DNA from: DASYKS01 sp035995205
Lineage (GTDB): Bacteria; Acidobacteriota; Thermoanaerobaculia; Multivoradales; UBA5704
Direction of reading: 5' to 3'
DNA: 64,000 nucleotides
NCBI GenBank assembly: GCA_035995205.1
Contig: DASYKS010000093.1
Span: 4,469 to 68,468 of the forward strand
Shown here: piece after piece, positions 1 to 7,992 of the stretch
How positions within the stretch are numbered: position 1 is the first letter of the stretch
How the letters are laid out: each line of letters begins with the position of its first letter
Position numbers and translations under genes: made by a program
The notes under the pieces: model-generated
Told to the model about the DNA's origin: nothing
Database searches by the model: none
What the model saw: only the letters and a program-made list of their open reading frames with translations

Positions 1-1
1 C

Positions 2-541
2 GGCAACGCCGGGGCGACCAACGCGCTGCGCGTCGCGGGTAAGAAAGCGGGGGTGATCGCGCTGCTCTGCGACGTGGCGAAAGGGGCCGCCGCGGTCGCC
101 GGGGCGCGTGCCTTGGGCGCGGGGGCAGGGCTTTCCGCGGCGGCGGCGTTCGCCGTCGTGCTCGGCCACGTCTTTCCTCTGTTCCTTGGCGGTCGGGGAG
201 GCAAGGGGGTGGCGCCTTCGGCGGGCGCCATGGGGGTGCTCACGCCCGCCGCCTTCGGGCTCGCGGCGATCTTGTTCGTGGTGGTGGTCGCCCGCACCCG
301 CTACGTTTCGCTCGGCTCGCTCTGCGCCTCGCTCGCCCTGCCGCTCCTGGTCGTCCTGTGCGAGCGGATCGGTTGGCAACGCTCGGAAGGGCCGTGGCAC
401 GCGATGGCGGCCGCCGGGCTCGCGCTGCTGGTGTTCGCGACCCACCGCGGCAACCTGCGCCGGCTGCTTTCGGGCGACGAGCGCCGGCTCGGCGGATCGG
501 GCGGCGCGGCGACCGGCGGGCCGCAAGGGGCCGCGGCATGA
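2..541 (+). CDS. plsY: Glycerol-3-phosphate acyltransferase PlsY (5' partial)
   Basis: Membrane enzyme that transfers an acyl group from acyl-phosphate to the sn-1 position of glycerol-3-phosphate, the first step of phospholipid synthesis. The reading frame is open from base 2 and begins inside the conserved GNAGATNALR motif, so the N-terminus lies outside the window; 179 residues remain. Conserved PlsY features follow: a Lys-Gly after the first loop, and a GGRGGKGVA motif near residue 56 of the visible part, with hydrophobic helices between. The stop codon overlaps the ATG of gpsA (ATGA), so the two genes for making and using glycerol-3-phosphate are translationally coupled. The C-terminus is a basic, Gly-rich tail of no clear function. 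Confidence 0.93.
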   Translation, partial: GNAGATNALRVAGKKAGVIALLCDVAKGAAAVAGARALGAGAGLSAAAAFAVVLGHVFPLFLGGRGGKGVAPSAGAMGVLTPAAFGLAAILFVVVVARTRYVSLGSLCASLALPLLVVLCERIGWQRSEGPWHAMAAAGLALLVFATHRGNLRRLLSGDERRLGGSGGAATGGPQGAAA

Positions 542-1572
542 GCCGCATCGCCGTCCTCGGCGCCGGCTCGTGGGGCACCGCGCTCGCGGTCCATTTCGCC
601 GGAGCGGGGGGGCACGACGTCGTCCTCTGGGCGCGCCACGCGGCGCTCACCGAGCGGATGGCCGCCGAGCGGGCGAACCCCGACTACCTGCCCGACGTCG
701 AGCTGCCGCCCACGCTCACGCCGACCTCGGATCTCGCCCTGGCGCACGATGCCGATCTCACCCTCGTCGTCGTGCCGTCGCACGGCTTCCGCGCCGTCCT
801 CCGCGCCCATCTCACGGCGCTGTCGGAACGTGCGCCGGGAGCGCCCGCGATCGTGATCTCGGGCACCAAGGGGATCGAGCCCGACTCGCTCGCGCGGATG
901 AGCATGGTTGCCGAGGAAGAGGGCGCGCGCGCGGGACATCGAGTGCGCTTCGCGGTCCTCTCCGGCCCGAGCTTCGCGGCAGAGCTGGCGCGGAACCAGC
1001 CGACCGCGGCGGTGGTCGCCTCGACCGATCACGAGCTGGCGACGACCATCCGCGAGACGCTCTCGACCCGCTATTTCCGGCTCTATTCGTCGAGCGACGT
1101 GGTGGGGGTGGAGCTGGGCGGCACGACGAAGAACGTGATCGCGATCGCCGCGGGGGTGGCGACCGGGCTCGGCTTCGGCCAGAACACGCTCGCGGCCCTG
1201 ATCACCCGCGGCCTGCACGAGATCGGCAAGCTCGGCGCAGCGTGCGGCGGCGATGCGCGCACGTTCGCGGGGTTGACGGGGCTCGGCGACCTCGTGCTGA
1301 CCGCCACCGGCGGCCTCTCGCGCAACCGGCGCACGGGAATCGAGCTCGCCAAGGGGCGCAAGCTCGCCGAGATCACGGCCGATACCCCGATGGTCGCCGA
1401 AGGCGTGCGCAACTCGCTCGCGATCCTCCACCTCGCCGAAAAGTGTCGCGAAGGGGGCCTCGACATGCCGATCACCCGCCAGACCGTGGCGATCCTCTAC
1501 GAAGACAAAGATCCGCGCCAGGCGGTTCTCGAATTGATGACCCGCGAGCTGAAATCGGAGTCGGAGCCTTGA
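538..1572 (+). CDS. gpsA: NAD(P)-dependent glycerol-3-phosphate dehydrogenase GpsA
   Basis: Soluble enzyme that reduces dihydroxyacetone phosphate to sn-glycerol-3-phosphate, the substrate of PlsY encoded just upstream. The ATG at 538 overlaps the plsY stop and gives 344 residues, the normal family length; an in-frame open stretch upstream lies inside plsY and is not needed. The Rossmann motif GAGSWGTA is at residues 8-15, the conserved GTKG around residue 108, the SGPSFA motif near 142, and the GGTTKNV segment with the catalytic lysine near residue 197. Family membership is certain from these motifs. Confidence 0.97.
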   Translation: MSRIAVLGAGSWGTALAVHFAGAGGHDVVLWARHAALTERMAAERANPDYLPDVELPPTLTPTSDLALAHDADLTLVVVPSHGFRAVLRAHLTALSERAPGAPAIVISGTKGIEPDSLARMSMVAEEEGARAGHRVRFAVLSGPSFAAELARNQPTAAVVASTDHELATTIRETLSTRYFRLYSSSDVVGVELGGTTKNVIAIAAGVATGLGFGQNTLAALITRGLHEIGKLGAACGGDARTFAGLTGLGDLVLTATGGLSRNRRTGIELAKGRKLAEITADTPMVAEGVRNSLAILHLAEKCREGGLDMPITRQTVAILYEDKDPRQAVLELMTRELKSESEP

Positions 1573-1589
1573 CGGCTTCGGTTCGACTC

Positions 1590-1675
1590 TCGCTCATGGT
1601 TTCGTTTGCTTCCTCGCTCCTTCGGGCGCCTACGGCAGCAGCCAGTCGCTGCGGAGCAAACGAAACCATGAGCGA
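1590..1675. repeat. Long inverted repeat (21-bp arms) in the gpsA-guaA gap
   Basis: A perfect inverted repeat has 20-bp core arms at 1591-1610 and 1655-1674, plus one more pair at 1590/1675. The left arm starts cgctcatggtttcg and the right arm is its exact reverse complement. The loop is 44 nt. There is no T-run, so it is a poor intrinsic terminator. It ends 18 nt before the guaA ATG, with the guaA ribosome site (GAGGAG, about 1684-1689) outside the stem. It could be a small palindromic mobile repeat, an mRNA-stabilising hairpin, or a leader structure acting on guaA. Confidence 0.85.
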
Positions 1676-1693
1676 ATATCTTTCGAGGAGCGC

Positions 1694-3238
1694 ATGAGCA
1701 GCGAGCACCAGACGATCCTGATCCTCGATTTCGGCAGCCAATTCACCCAGCTCATCGCCCGCCGCGTGCGCGAGCACCGGGTCTACAGCGAGGTCCACTC
1801 CTTCGACCTGTCGCTCGACGAGATCCGCGCCAAGGCGCCGATCGGCTTGATCCTCTCGGGCGGGCCGCAGAGCGTCTACGAGACCGACGCGGCCACCGCG
1901 CCGCGCGCGCTGTTCGAGCTGGGCATCCCGGTGCTCGGCATCTGCTACGGCATGCACGTCATGTCCCACGAGCTGGGCGGCGGGGTCGATCCGAGCGCGC
2001 ACCGCGAGTACGGCCGGGCGGAGATCGACATCGCCGAGGCGGGAACGCTGTTCGAGGGGCTGTCCCCCCAAGAGACGGTCTGGATGAGCCACGGCGACCG
2101 GGTACGCGGCCTGCCGGAGGGGTTCGTCGCCACCGCGTCGACCGAGAGCGTGCCGATCGTCGCATTCGAGGATCGGGTGCGCGGGCTTTACGGCATTCAG
2201 TTCCACCCGGAGGTCTCGCACACCGTCTCGGGATCGGAAATCCTGCGCAATTTTCTCTTCGGCGCCTGCGGCGCGCGCGGCGATTGGCACATGGCCTCCT
2301 ATCTCGACGAGGCGATCGAGCGGGTGCGCGCCCGTGTGGGGGAGGGCCGGGTGCTCTGCGCGCTCTCCGGCGGGGTCGATTCCTCGGTGGTCGCCGCCCT
2401 GCTCGCCCGGGCGATCGGCGACCGATCGGTGCCCGTTTTCGTCGACACCGGCGTGCTGCGGAAAGACGAAGGGGCGCAGGTGGTCCGCGCGCTCGAAGAC
2501 GGGCTGGGGATTCCGATCCACAAGGTCGATGCGCGGGAAAGGTTCCTGGCCGCGCTCGCCGGGGTCGAAGATCCCGAGCGCAAACGGAAGATCATCGGCC
2601 ACCAGTTCATCGAGGTGTTCGATCAGGAGGCCAAGAGGCTCGAAGGTCTCGCCTTCCTCGCCCAGGGCACCCTCTATCCCGACGTCATCGAATCGACTTC
2701 GGTCAAGGGTCCGTCCGCCGTGATCAAGACCCATCACAACGTCGGCGGCCTGCCCGAGAAGCTCGGCTTCGAGCTGGTCGAGCCGCTACGCGCCCTGTTC
2801 AAGGACGAGGTGCGGCAGCTGGGCCGCGAGCTCGGTCTGCCCGAGCCGTTGATCGCCCGCCATCCGTTCCCCGGCCCGGGGCTCGCCGTTCGCATTTTGG
2901 GCGAGGTGACGGCCGAGCGGGTCGCCCTGCTCCAAGAGGCCGACGCGATCTTCCTCCACGAGCTGCGCGAGAGCGGCTGGTACGACAAGACCAGCCAGGC
3001 GTTCGCGGTTCTTCTGCCGGTCAAAAGCGTCGGCGTGATGGGCGACTACCGGACCTATGAGAGCGTGATCGCGCTGCGCGCCGTCGAGACCCAGGACTTC
3101 ATGACCGCGGACTGGAGCCCCCTCCCCTACGACTTGCTCGGCCGGGTGGCGAACCGGATCGTCAACGAGGTGAAAGGGGTCAACCGGGTGGTCTACGACG
3201 TGACGAGCAAACCCCCCGCGACGATCGAGTGGGAGTAG
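1694..3238 (+). CDS. guaA: Glutamine-hydrolysing GMP synthase
   Basis: Converts XMP to GMP using ATP and ammonia from glutamine, the last step of guanine nucleotide synthesis in the cytoplasm. The 514 residues match the family length. The class I glutamine amidotransferase domain comes first, with nucleophile Cys84 in GICYGMH and the His171/Glu173 pair in FHPEV. The ATP-pyrophosphatase domain carries the PP-loop LSGGVDSS at residues 224-231. The C-terminal dimerisation domain ends with the usual KPPATIEWE. The ATG at 1694 has a GAGGAG ribosome site. A long inverted repeat precedes it; nothing else suggests unusual regulation. Confidence 0.98.
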   Translation: MSSEHQTILILDFGSQFTQLIARRVREHRVYSEVHSFDLSLDEIRAKAPIGLILSGGPQSVYETDAATAPRALFELGIPVLGICYGMHVMSHELGGGVDPSAHREYGRAEIDIAEAGTLFEGLSPQETVWMSHGDRVRGLPEGFVATASTESVPIVAFEDRVRGLYGIQFHPEVSHTVSGSEILRNFLFGACGARGDWHMASYLDEAIERVRARVGEGRVLCALSGGVDSSVVAALLARAIGDRSVPVFVDTGVLRKDEGAQVVRALEDGLGIPIHKVDARERFLAALAGVEDPERKRKIIGHQFIEVFDQEAKRLEGLAFLAQGTLYPDVIESTSVKGPSAVIKTHHNVGGLPEKLGFELVEPLRALFKDEVRQLGRELGLPEPLIARHPFPGPGLAVRILGEVTAERVALLQEADAIFLHELRESGWYDKTSQAFAVLLPVKSVGVMGDYRTYESVIALRAVETQDFMTADWSPLPYDLLGRVANRIVNEVKGVNRVVYDVTSKPPATIEWE

Positions 3239-3620
3239 CACCGAGGGCTTCTCACTCGCCGTGCAGACCTCTCCCGCTTCGCCGCAATAGCCGGTCGGTT
3301 CCCGGAGTGGGACGAAAGCCGTCGTCCGCGTCCCCCAATGGGGACGAGGGCCGCTCGGCCGAGGTTTCAGAACAGTCGGCGGTCAGAGCGGGCCGGCCGA
3401 AAGCGAAATTCGTCGATGGGCCGCAGACCTTGGCACAGCGAATGCTTCTTTAGCGCGATAGCGGTTCGGAAGCAGGCGCTGGCGGAGGGCCCGGATTATG
3501 CGGAGAATGGGGAACTTCTTCGAAGCGGAGCTCGGTTGGCCGGTGGGCGGTCGCTCTCGGGTCATAACGCGAGTCGATGAATATTCGCCGGGGCGGCGGG
3601 ATCGACAGCCGGGGAGCACG
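3239..3620. other. Intergenic region without a supported gene (382 bp)
   Basis: The stretch between guaA and the CHAT gene holds only short overlapping frames with no family resemblance and no good ribosome sites. The one signal I see is a sigma-54-type promoter match at 3431-3446, listed separately, which would leave an untranslated leader of about 160 nt before the CHAT start. No terminator hairpin for guaA is obvious. Confidence 0.6.
3431..3446 (+). promoter_or_regulatory. Candidate sigma-54 (RpoN) promoter upstream of the CHAT gene
   Basis: TGGCAC-agcga-ATGCT carries GG (3432-3433) and GC (3444-3445) exactly 10 nt apart, the invariant -24/-12 geometry of sigma-54 promoters; consensus is TGGCAC-N5-TTGCW, so one core base differs. 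It is on the coding strand about 175 bp ahead of the CHAT start. If real, expression would need an enhancer-binding activator. One mismatch and no visible enhancer-binding-protein gene nearby keep confidence moderate. Confidence 0.4.
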
Positions 3621-5162
3621 ATGGCCGAACTCGATTTCTTGATCACGTTCTTCGCCGACCAGGAGGGGGGGCTCCACCTCCAGGTGCGATGCCCGTTCGG
3701 CGACGCCCGGAAGAGGTTCTCGCTCTCGAACCTCGTCTGGCCCGAGGGTCCGCTGGTGGCCAAGGACGAAGGCGCTCGCGCGGACGAGCTGCGCGAATTC
3801 GGTACCTCTCTGTTCGACGAGGTGTTCCACGGCCTGGTGCTCGCGCTGTTCTTCCAGACTTTGGGCAGGCTCGGGCCGGGCCAACAGTTGCGGATTCAGA
3901 TCAAGCTCGCCCTCAACGACCCCGATCTGATGCGCATTCACGAGCTCCCGTGGGAATTACTCTATTCCACCTACGAGAACAAGTTCCTGGCCCTCGACCG
4001 GCGCTTTTCGATCGTCCGCTATCTGGAGGTGCCGGGAGCGCCGCAGCCGCTTTCGTATCGTCGGCCGCTGCGGATCCTGTGCGTGGCAGCGGAGCCTGAA
4101 GATCAGGAAAAGCTGAAGATTCACGACGAGTTGGCGTGGATCAAGAGAGCGTGGGCTCGACCCTGGCGCCGGGCCAAGATCTCCACGCTGGGCCATGCGT
4201 CGCTCGACGAGCTGCGCGCCGCGCTGGTCGAGGAGAAGTTCCACCTGCTGCACTTCCTCGGCCACGGCGAGTACGATCCGGACACCGGGGATGGAGTACT
4301 CCTGTTCGAAGACGACTCCGGTCAGGCGCGCCGGGTGACCGGCGAAGAGCTGGCCGAGCAGGTGGCGGATCGGCCCTATCTGCGGGGCGTGTTCCTGAAC
4401 GCCTGCTGGACCGCCCGAACCGGCCACGGCAATCCGTTCTCGGGTGTGGCGACCTCGCTGGTCCGGTCGGGTGTGCCGGCCGTCCTCGGCATGCAGTTCG
4501 AGATCAGCGATGCGGCGGCACGCGTCTTCAGCCAAGTGGTCTATCAGCGATTGGCGGCAGGCGAATCGGTCGACGCCGCGGTGGTCGAAGGGCGGCTCGC
4601 GATCCGGCGCAGGCTGCCGCAGACGTCCGAATGGGCGACCCCCGCGCTGTTCCTTCGCACCCTGGAGGTCCGCCCGCCGCGCCCCCGGCGTCGGCCTCTC
4701 TGGTTCGCGCTCGGAGTCCTCGCCACCCTCCTGGTCGTCTGGCTCGTGACCTCGGGGCCGCTCTCCTGCTCGAAGCCCGCGGGACCCCTCGACGGCGGTC
4801 CCACCAAGGCAAACCCTACCTCCGAGCCCCAAGGGGGCGAAGGGGTGGCGCCCAACGCACCGCTACCGCTCATGCAGCGTGCACGGCAGCCGCCTGGCCT
4901 CGGAACCGAGCCGAGGCAACACCTTCGAGACCACCAAACTCTGCAACTCGCCGAGCTGGGCAGCCAGCTCCGCGCGCACTTCCAGAATCCCGCGCGGGCC
5001 GTGGACTTCTCCCTCATCTCGGGCGTCGCGCCGATCCGCACCCAGACCGTGACCGGAGAAGGCAAGATCGAATTCACCACCCGCCTCGGCTCGATCTGGG
5101 TGGAGATTCTGGAGATCGATTGGCGGAATAAGGAAGTCACGCTGCGATGGCGGCGGGAGTGA
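3621..5162 (+). CDS. CHAT-domain caspase-like protein with C-terminal membrane anchor
   Basis: CHAT domains are caspase-fold (peptidase clan CD) proteases common in bacterial sensing and cell-death systems. The start is the ATG at 3621 (MAELDFLITFF), preceded by ggggagc; an upstream extension to 3498 is non-conserved. The 513 residues comprise an alpha/beta lead region with the PWELLY motif common to CHAT proteins, the CHAT domain with catalytic His215 (FLGHGE) and Cys262 (LNACW), one transmembrane helix at about 360-380, and a polar C-terminal region of about 130 residues that would lie outside the membrane. Both catalytic residues are present, so an active protease is predicted. Substrate and trigger are unknown. 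It stands alone, without an obvious partner gene. Confidence 0.85.
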   Translation: MAELDFLITFFADQEGGLHLQVRCPFGDARKRFSLSNLVWPEGPLVAKDEGARADELREFGTSLFDEVFHGLVLALFFQTLGRLGPGQQLRIQIKLALNDPDLMRIHELPWELLYSTYENKFLALDRRFSIVRYLEVPGAPQPLSYRRPLRILCVAAEPEDQEKLKIHDELAWIKRAWARPWRRAKISTLGHASLDELRAALVEEKFHLLHFLGHGEYDPDTGDGVLLFEDDSGQARRVTGEELAEQVADRPYLRGVFLNACWTARTGHGNPFSGVATSLVRSGVPAVLGMQFEISDAAARVFSQVVYQRLAAGESVDAAVVEGRLAIRRRLPQTSEWATPALFLRTLEVRPPRPRRRPLWFALGVLATLLVVWLVTSGPLSCSKPAGPLDGGPTKANPTSEPQGGEGVAPNAPLPLMQRARQPPGLGTEPRQHLRDHQTLQLAELGSQLRAHFQNPARAVDFSLISGVAPIRTQTVTGEGKIEFTTRLGSIWVEILEIDWRNKEVTLRWRRE

Positions 5163-5217
5163 TTTGATGGGGATGGATGGCCGGTGAATTGATATAAAGA
5201 GCGGCGGAGACCCTCTC

Positions 5218-5487
5218 ATGTGCCGAAACATCAAACCCCTCTTCAACTTCGATCCTCCGGTGACGGAGGAGGAAATCCGAGCCGCGTCACTTCAGTTCGT
5301 GCGGAAGGTGACCGGTTTCAACAAGCCCTCGAAGGCCAACGAATTGGCTTTCCATACGGCGGTGGACGAGATCGCGGAGGTCTCGCGCCGACTGCTTTTT
5401 TCGCTCGCAACGACCGCGCCGCCTCGGGACCGGGAGGAAGAAGCGGCCAAGGCGCGGGCGCGCTCGGCGGAGCGGTTCGCTAGGTGA
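5218..5487 (+). CDS. DUF2277 family protein
   Basis: A small 89-residue protein beginning MCRNIKPLFNFDPP and containing QFVRKVTGFNKPSKAN, both highly characteristic of the DUF2277 family, whose function is unknown. The family is typically 80-95 residues, so this copy is full length. The ATG is preceded by GGCGGAG. The C-terminal third is rich in Arg, Glu and Ala and probably helical. A short coding remnant follows 23 bp downstream. Confidence 0.88.
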   Translation: MCRNIKPLFNFDPPVTEEEIRAASLQFVRKVTGFNKPSKANELAFHTAVDEIAEVSRRLLFSLATTAPPRDREEEAAKARARSAERFAR

Positions 5488-5510
5488 GAGGCGACCCGGA
5501 GGAGCACCCC

Positions 5511-5627
5511 ATGTCCGAGGTCTGGAAGAAGATGAACCTCAAATCCGAACGCGAGATCGTGGCGGGCGATTTCGACTTCGGGCAAGGCGCGGACGAAGTA
5601 GAGCGCTCGACTTGGGCTGACTTATAG
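5511..5627 (+). pseudogene. 38-residue ORF, probable truncated gene start
   Basis: ATG at 5511 is preceded by GGAGGAG (about 5498-5504), a strong ribosome site. The peptide starts MSEVWKKMNLKSEREIV, which reads like the N-terminus of a longer bacterial protein type (a W-K-K-L-N-L-K opening followed by a beta strand), but it is cut short by a TAG after 38 codons. The second half overlaps a 23-bp repeat (5586-5608) that recurs at 6333-6355, suggesting the original 3' part was replaced by rearrangement. It could instead be a genuine small protein. Confidence 0.45.
5586..5608 (+). repeat. 23-bp direct repeat, copy 1
   Basis: ggcgcggacgaagtagagcg followed by ctc; 22 of 23 bases match 6333-6355 in the same orientation. 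The pair brackets the doxX operon. This copy lies within the truncated 38-codon ORF. Confidence 0.7.
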
Positions 5628-6056
5628 GAAGCTACCGGCTCCGGGAACGGAGCGGAGCACGATCCGATCGAGAGTCCACGAGCCCCCGGCGGTCGCGAGG
5701 AAGAGGAGCGCAATCAGGAAGAATAGAAGGTCGTAGTGCCACCCCGATGCCTTCTCGCCCCAGAAGCCGGTGTGCCAGACCGCGATCTTCTTGTACATCG
5801 CGCCCACCATGATGACCATGAGGCCGATCGCGGACAGGCGCGTGAGGAGGCCGAACGCTACGCCTAAGCCGGCGAGGATCTCCACCCAGCCGACGAGCGC
5901 CACGGTGACTTTCGGGAGGCCGAGGTCTTTCGATCCGGCCGCCAGATCCTTCGCATGGCTGCGGCCGCTCGTGATGAACACGGCGGCGGTCAGCAGCCGG
6001 AGTCCGAGGAGAGCCGCCTCGGTCAGGAACGGGTAGATTTCCGCGAGGCGGCTCAT
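5622..6056 (-). CDS. DoxX family membrane protein
   Basis: A 144-residue integral membrane protein with four predicted helices, the DoxX fold. Family members are small quinone- or thiol-linked redox or membrane-homeostasis proteins; the exact reaction here is not known. It carries typical DoxX motifs: RLLTAAVFITSG in helix 1, GWVEILAGLGVAFGLLTRLSAIGL across helices 2-3, and a late GASxW-type loop before the last helix (FFLIALLFLATAG). The start codon overlaps the stop of the small upstream gene (ATGA), so the two are coupled. The final codons overlap the end of the 38-codon ORF on the other strand. Confidence 0.88.
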   Translation of the reverse strand: MSRLAEIYPFLTEAALLGLRLLTAAVFITSGRSHAKDLAAGSKDLGLPKVTVALVGWVEILAGLGVAFGLLTRLSAIGLMVIMVGAMYKKIAVWHTGFWGEKASGWHYDLLFFLIALLFLATAGGSWTLDRIVLRSVPGAGSFL

Positions 6057-6274
6057 CTCGGTGCTCTCTCGGGGCTAGAGGTCACGAGTCCCCGGGTGCC
6101 GGAAGGAAAAGCGCTCGCGTCGGTAGTTCCTGCCGCCCCGACGAGTGGCAGGGAAACTTCTCCCAAGTCGATTTCCAGCCAGTTTCCTTCATCGATCCCC
6201 GCTTCCCGCCAGGCGTCATCGACCTCTCGAAAAACGAATCCTGATTCTTCGGCAAGGTGTTCGTTCCAGCTCAT
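6053..6274 (-). CDS. Small acidic hypothetical protein coupled to doxX
   Basis: A 73-residue protein from the ATG at 6274 (MSWNEHLAEESGFVF), chosen because GGGAGGG lies 8-9 nt upstream; a longer frame to 6376 lacks such a site. The N-terminal half is acidic and aromatic, the C-terminal half Ser/Thr/Pro-rich. I do not recognise the family. A 4-base stop/start overlap with doxX argues that it is really translated and that the two are made together. Confidence 0.55.
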   Translation of the reverse strand: MSWNEHLAEESGFVFREVDDAWREAGIDEGNWLEIDLGEVSLPLVGAAGTTDASAFPSGTRGLVTSSPERAPR

Positions 6275-6332
6275 CGCGCCAGCCCTCCCGGAGACGTCCT
6301 CCGGGAAGGGCTGGACTGCAAAGCGGGTGCCC

Positions 6333-6355
6333 GGCGCGGGCGAAGTAGAGCGCTC
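6333..6355 (+). repeat. 23-bp direct repeat, copy 2
   Basis: Matches 5586-5608 at 22 of 23 positions. It lies immediately upstream of the kinase gene, ending 30 bp before its start codon, so it could also contribute to that gene's promoter region. Confidence 0.7.
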
Positions 6356-6362
6356 CTCAGGC

Positions 6363-6384
6363 GAAACCGAATACACTCGGTTTC
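6363..6384. promoter_or_regulatory. Hairpin and possible -10 box abutting the kinase start
   Basis: gaaaccga and tcggtttc form an 8-bp stem with a 6-nt loop that ends one base before the TTG start of the kinase gene; no Shine-Dalgarno sequence is present. TACACT at 6372-6377 would serve as a -10 box placing transcription start at or near the start codon (leaderless mRNA). No convincing -35 box is seen. Confidence 0.4.
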
Positions 6385-7992
6385 TTGGAAACCTACCAGC
6401 TCCGCCATTTTCGGCAGGTTCTTGGGCGTCGCTACGAATTCCAGGCGTTCCTGGGCCGGGGTGCGTTCGCCTCGGTGTATCTCGTCCAGAACATGAGGCT
6501 CAAGCGGCGCGAGGCGCTCAAGATCCTCGCCGATACGTTCGAGGCCGACTCGGCCGCGCGCTTCGTGGCCGAGGCGACGATGGTCGCCTCGCTCGACCAC
6601 CCGAACATCGTGCAGGTCTACGACTACGGCGAAGTCGAAGGGGTGATCTGGTACTCGATGCAATACATCGAGGGTCCGATGCTGCGCGACGAGATGTGGG
6701 CGCGCCAGCGGTTCGACGCGCAGTCGGCCGTGCGGATCGCGATCCCCCTGCTCGGCGCCCTCGAAGCCAGCCATCGGCAAGGCATCGTCCATCGCGACAT
6801 CAAGCCGAGCAATGTCATCCTCAACCGGCAGGGGCGCCCCTACCTGATGGATTTCGGCATCGCCAAAGCCGACGACGGTCACCTGAAGACGATGACCGGC
6901 GGCGTCCTCGGTACGCCCGCGTTCATGGCGCCCGAGCAGGCGGAGGGAAAGCCCCTGGACGGCCGGGCCGACCTCTACTCCCTCGGCCTCGTGCTCTATC
7001 AGATGCTCGCCGGCCGTTCGCCGTTCGAGGCGAAGGAGCCGGTCCAACTGCTGCTGCTCCGCTTGCGCGAAGACCCGCCGCGCCTGGCGACTCTCGTGCC
7101 GGAGATCGATCCCGAGCTCGACGCGATCATCATGAGGACTCTCGCGCGCGACCGCGAAGCGCGTTTTCCCTCCGCACGGGAGCTGGAGCGCCACCTGATC
7201 GCCTTCCTGGGCGATGTTTCCGATCTGCCGCCGTTCGCGCTCGTGGCGCCGGTCTTCGAGCTGCAAGCCCTGGAACCGGAGAGCGCGCCCCAACCGGGGG
7301 GCAGTGCGACGGTTTTTCTCGGGTCGGGAGGGCGCACGGTTGCGAAACCGCCGCCCGCCGGGAGGTTGCTCCGCAACCTGGCGTTCGGCGTGGCCGCGGT
7401 TCTCGCTCTGGTGGCCGCGGTTCTGCTCGGCGGGCGTTGGCTTGGCGGAGAACGAATCGAGCAAAAGCCGGCGTCGGCACCGAGGTCCGCAGGAGCCATC
7501 GAGCCGGTTTCGAATCCGCAGTCGGCGGCTCCGCAAGAGAGCGTGGAGGCCGGAGGCGGAATCGCTTCCCCCGCCGCGGTCTTGCAGCCCACCCAGCCCT
7601 CCGCAACCGGGGTTCCGGCCGCGGTTCGGCCCGCGCCACGCGTCGAGCCCCTGCGTCGCGACGCTCCCCCCACCCCTTCCGTTTCAAATCCGGTTGACTC
7701 CGCTGCGCCGCGCCGCGCCGTTCGATTTCCGCGCCTGGTCGAGCGTGCCGAGCCGTCGCTGTCGGGAGAAGCAGTGGCGCTGTGCGCCGGAACCTCTGTC
7801 ACCGTTTCGATCCAGGTTGGTGAAGACGGCCGGCCGGTACGGGTTCGAACGCTCGGCGCAACCCCTGCGGAATGCCGTGCATCGGCCGAAGCGGCCGCCC
7901 GGCAGTATCTCTTCGAACCGGCCCAAGACGTCGAGGGGAGGCCGGTGGCCGCAACAACCGCGATGGCGATCTTTTTTGGAGAAGTCCGATGA
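6385..7992 (+). CDS. Membrane Ser/Thr protein kinase with TonB-like C-terminal domain
   Basis: A 535-residue Hanks-type kinase. The TTG start at 6385 keeps the glycine-rich loop (GRGAFASVY, about residues 24-32); the next in-frame ATG would delete it. Catalytic residues are all present: Lys46, HRD with Asp138, Lys140, DFG at 156-158, and APEQ. A transmembrane helix spans about 333-351. A Pro/Ala-rich periplasmic linker is followed by a C-terminal domain (about 460-535) resembling the TonB C-terminal fold, with conserved V-x-I-G-x-D-G-R and a Y-x-F-x-P-A motif. Such kinases sense periplasmic or envelope signals and phosphorylate cytoplasmic proteins. The stop overlaps the next gene's start (ATGA), pairing it with an OmpA lipoprotein. 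Confidence 0.93.
   Translation: METYQLRHFRQVLGRRYEFQAFLGRGAFASVYLVQNMRLKRREALKILADTFEADSAARFVAEATMVASLDHPNIVQVYDYGEVEGVIWYSMQYIEGPMLRDEMWARQRFDAQSAVRIAIPLLGALEASHRQGIVHRDIKPSNVILNRQGRPYLMDFGIAKADDGHLKTMTGGVLGTPAFMAPEQAEGKPLDGRADLYSLGLVLYQMLAGRSPFEAKEPVQLLLLRLREDPPRLATLVPEIDPELDAIIMRTLARDREARFPSARELERHLIAFLGDVSDLPPFALVAPVFELQALEPESAPQPGGSATVFLGSGGRTVAKPPPAGRLLRNLAFGVAAVLALVAAVLLGGRWLGGERIEQKPASAPRSAGAIEPVSNPQSAAPQESVEAGGGIASPAAVLQPTQPSATGVPAAVRPAPRVEPLRRDAPPTPSVSNPVDSAAPRRAVRFPRLVERAEPSLSGEAVALCAGTSVTVSIQVGEDGRPVRVRTLGATPAECRASAEAAARQYLFEPAQDVEGRPVAATTAMAIFFGEVR

Noticed and set aside
358..537. N-terminal extension of gpsA
   Set aside because: It lies inside plsY and the ATG at 538 places the Rossmann motif at the normal distance from the start.
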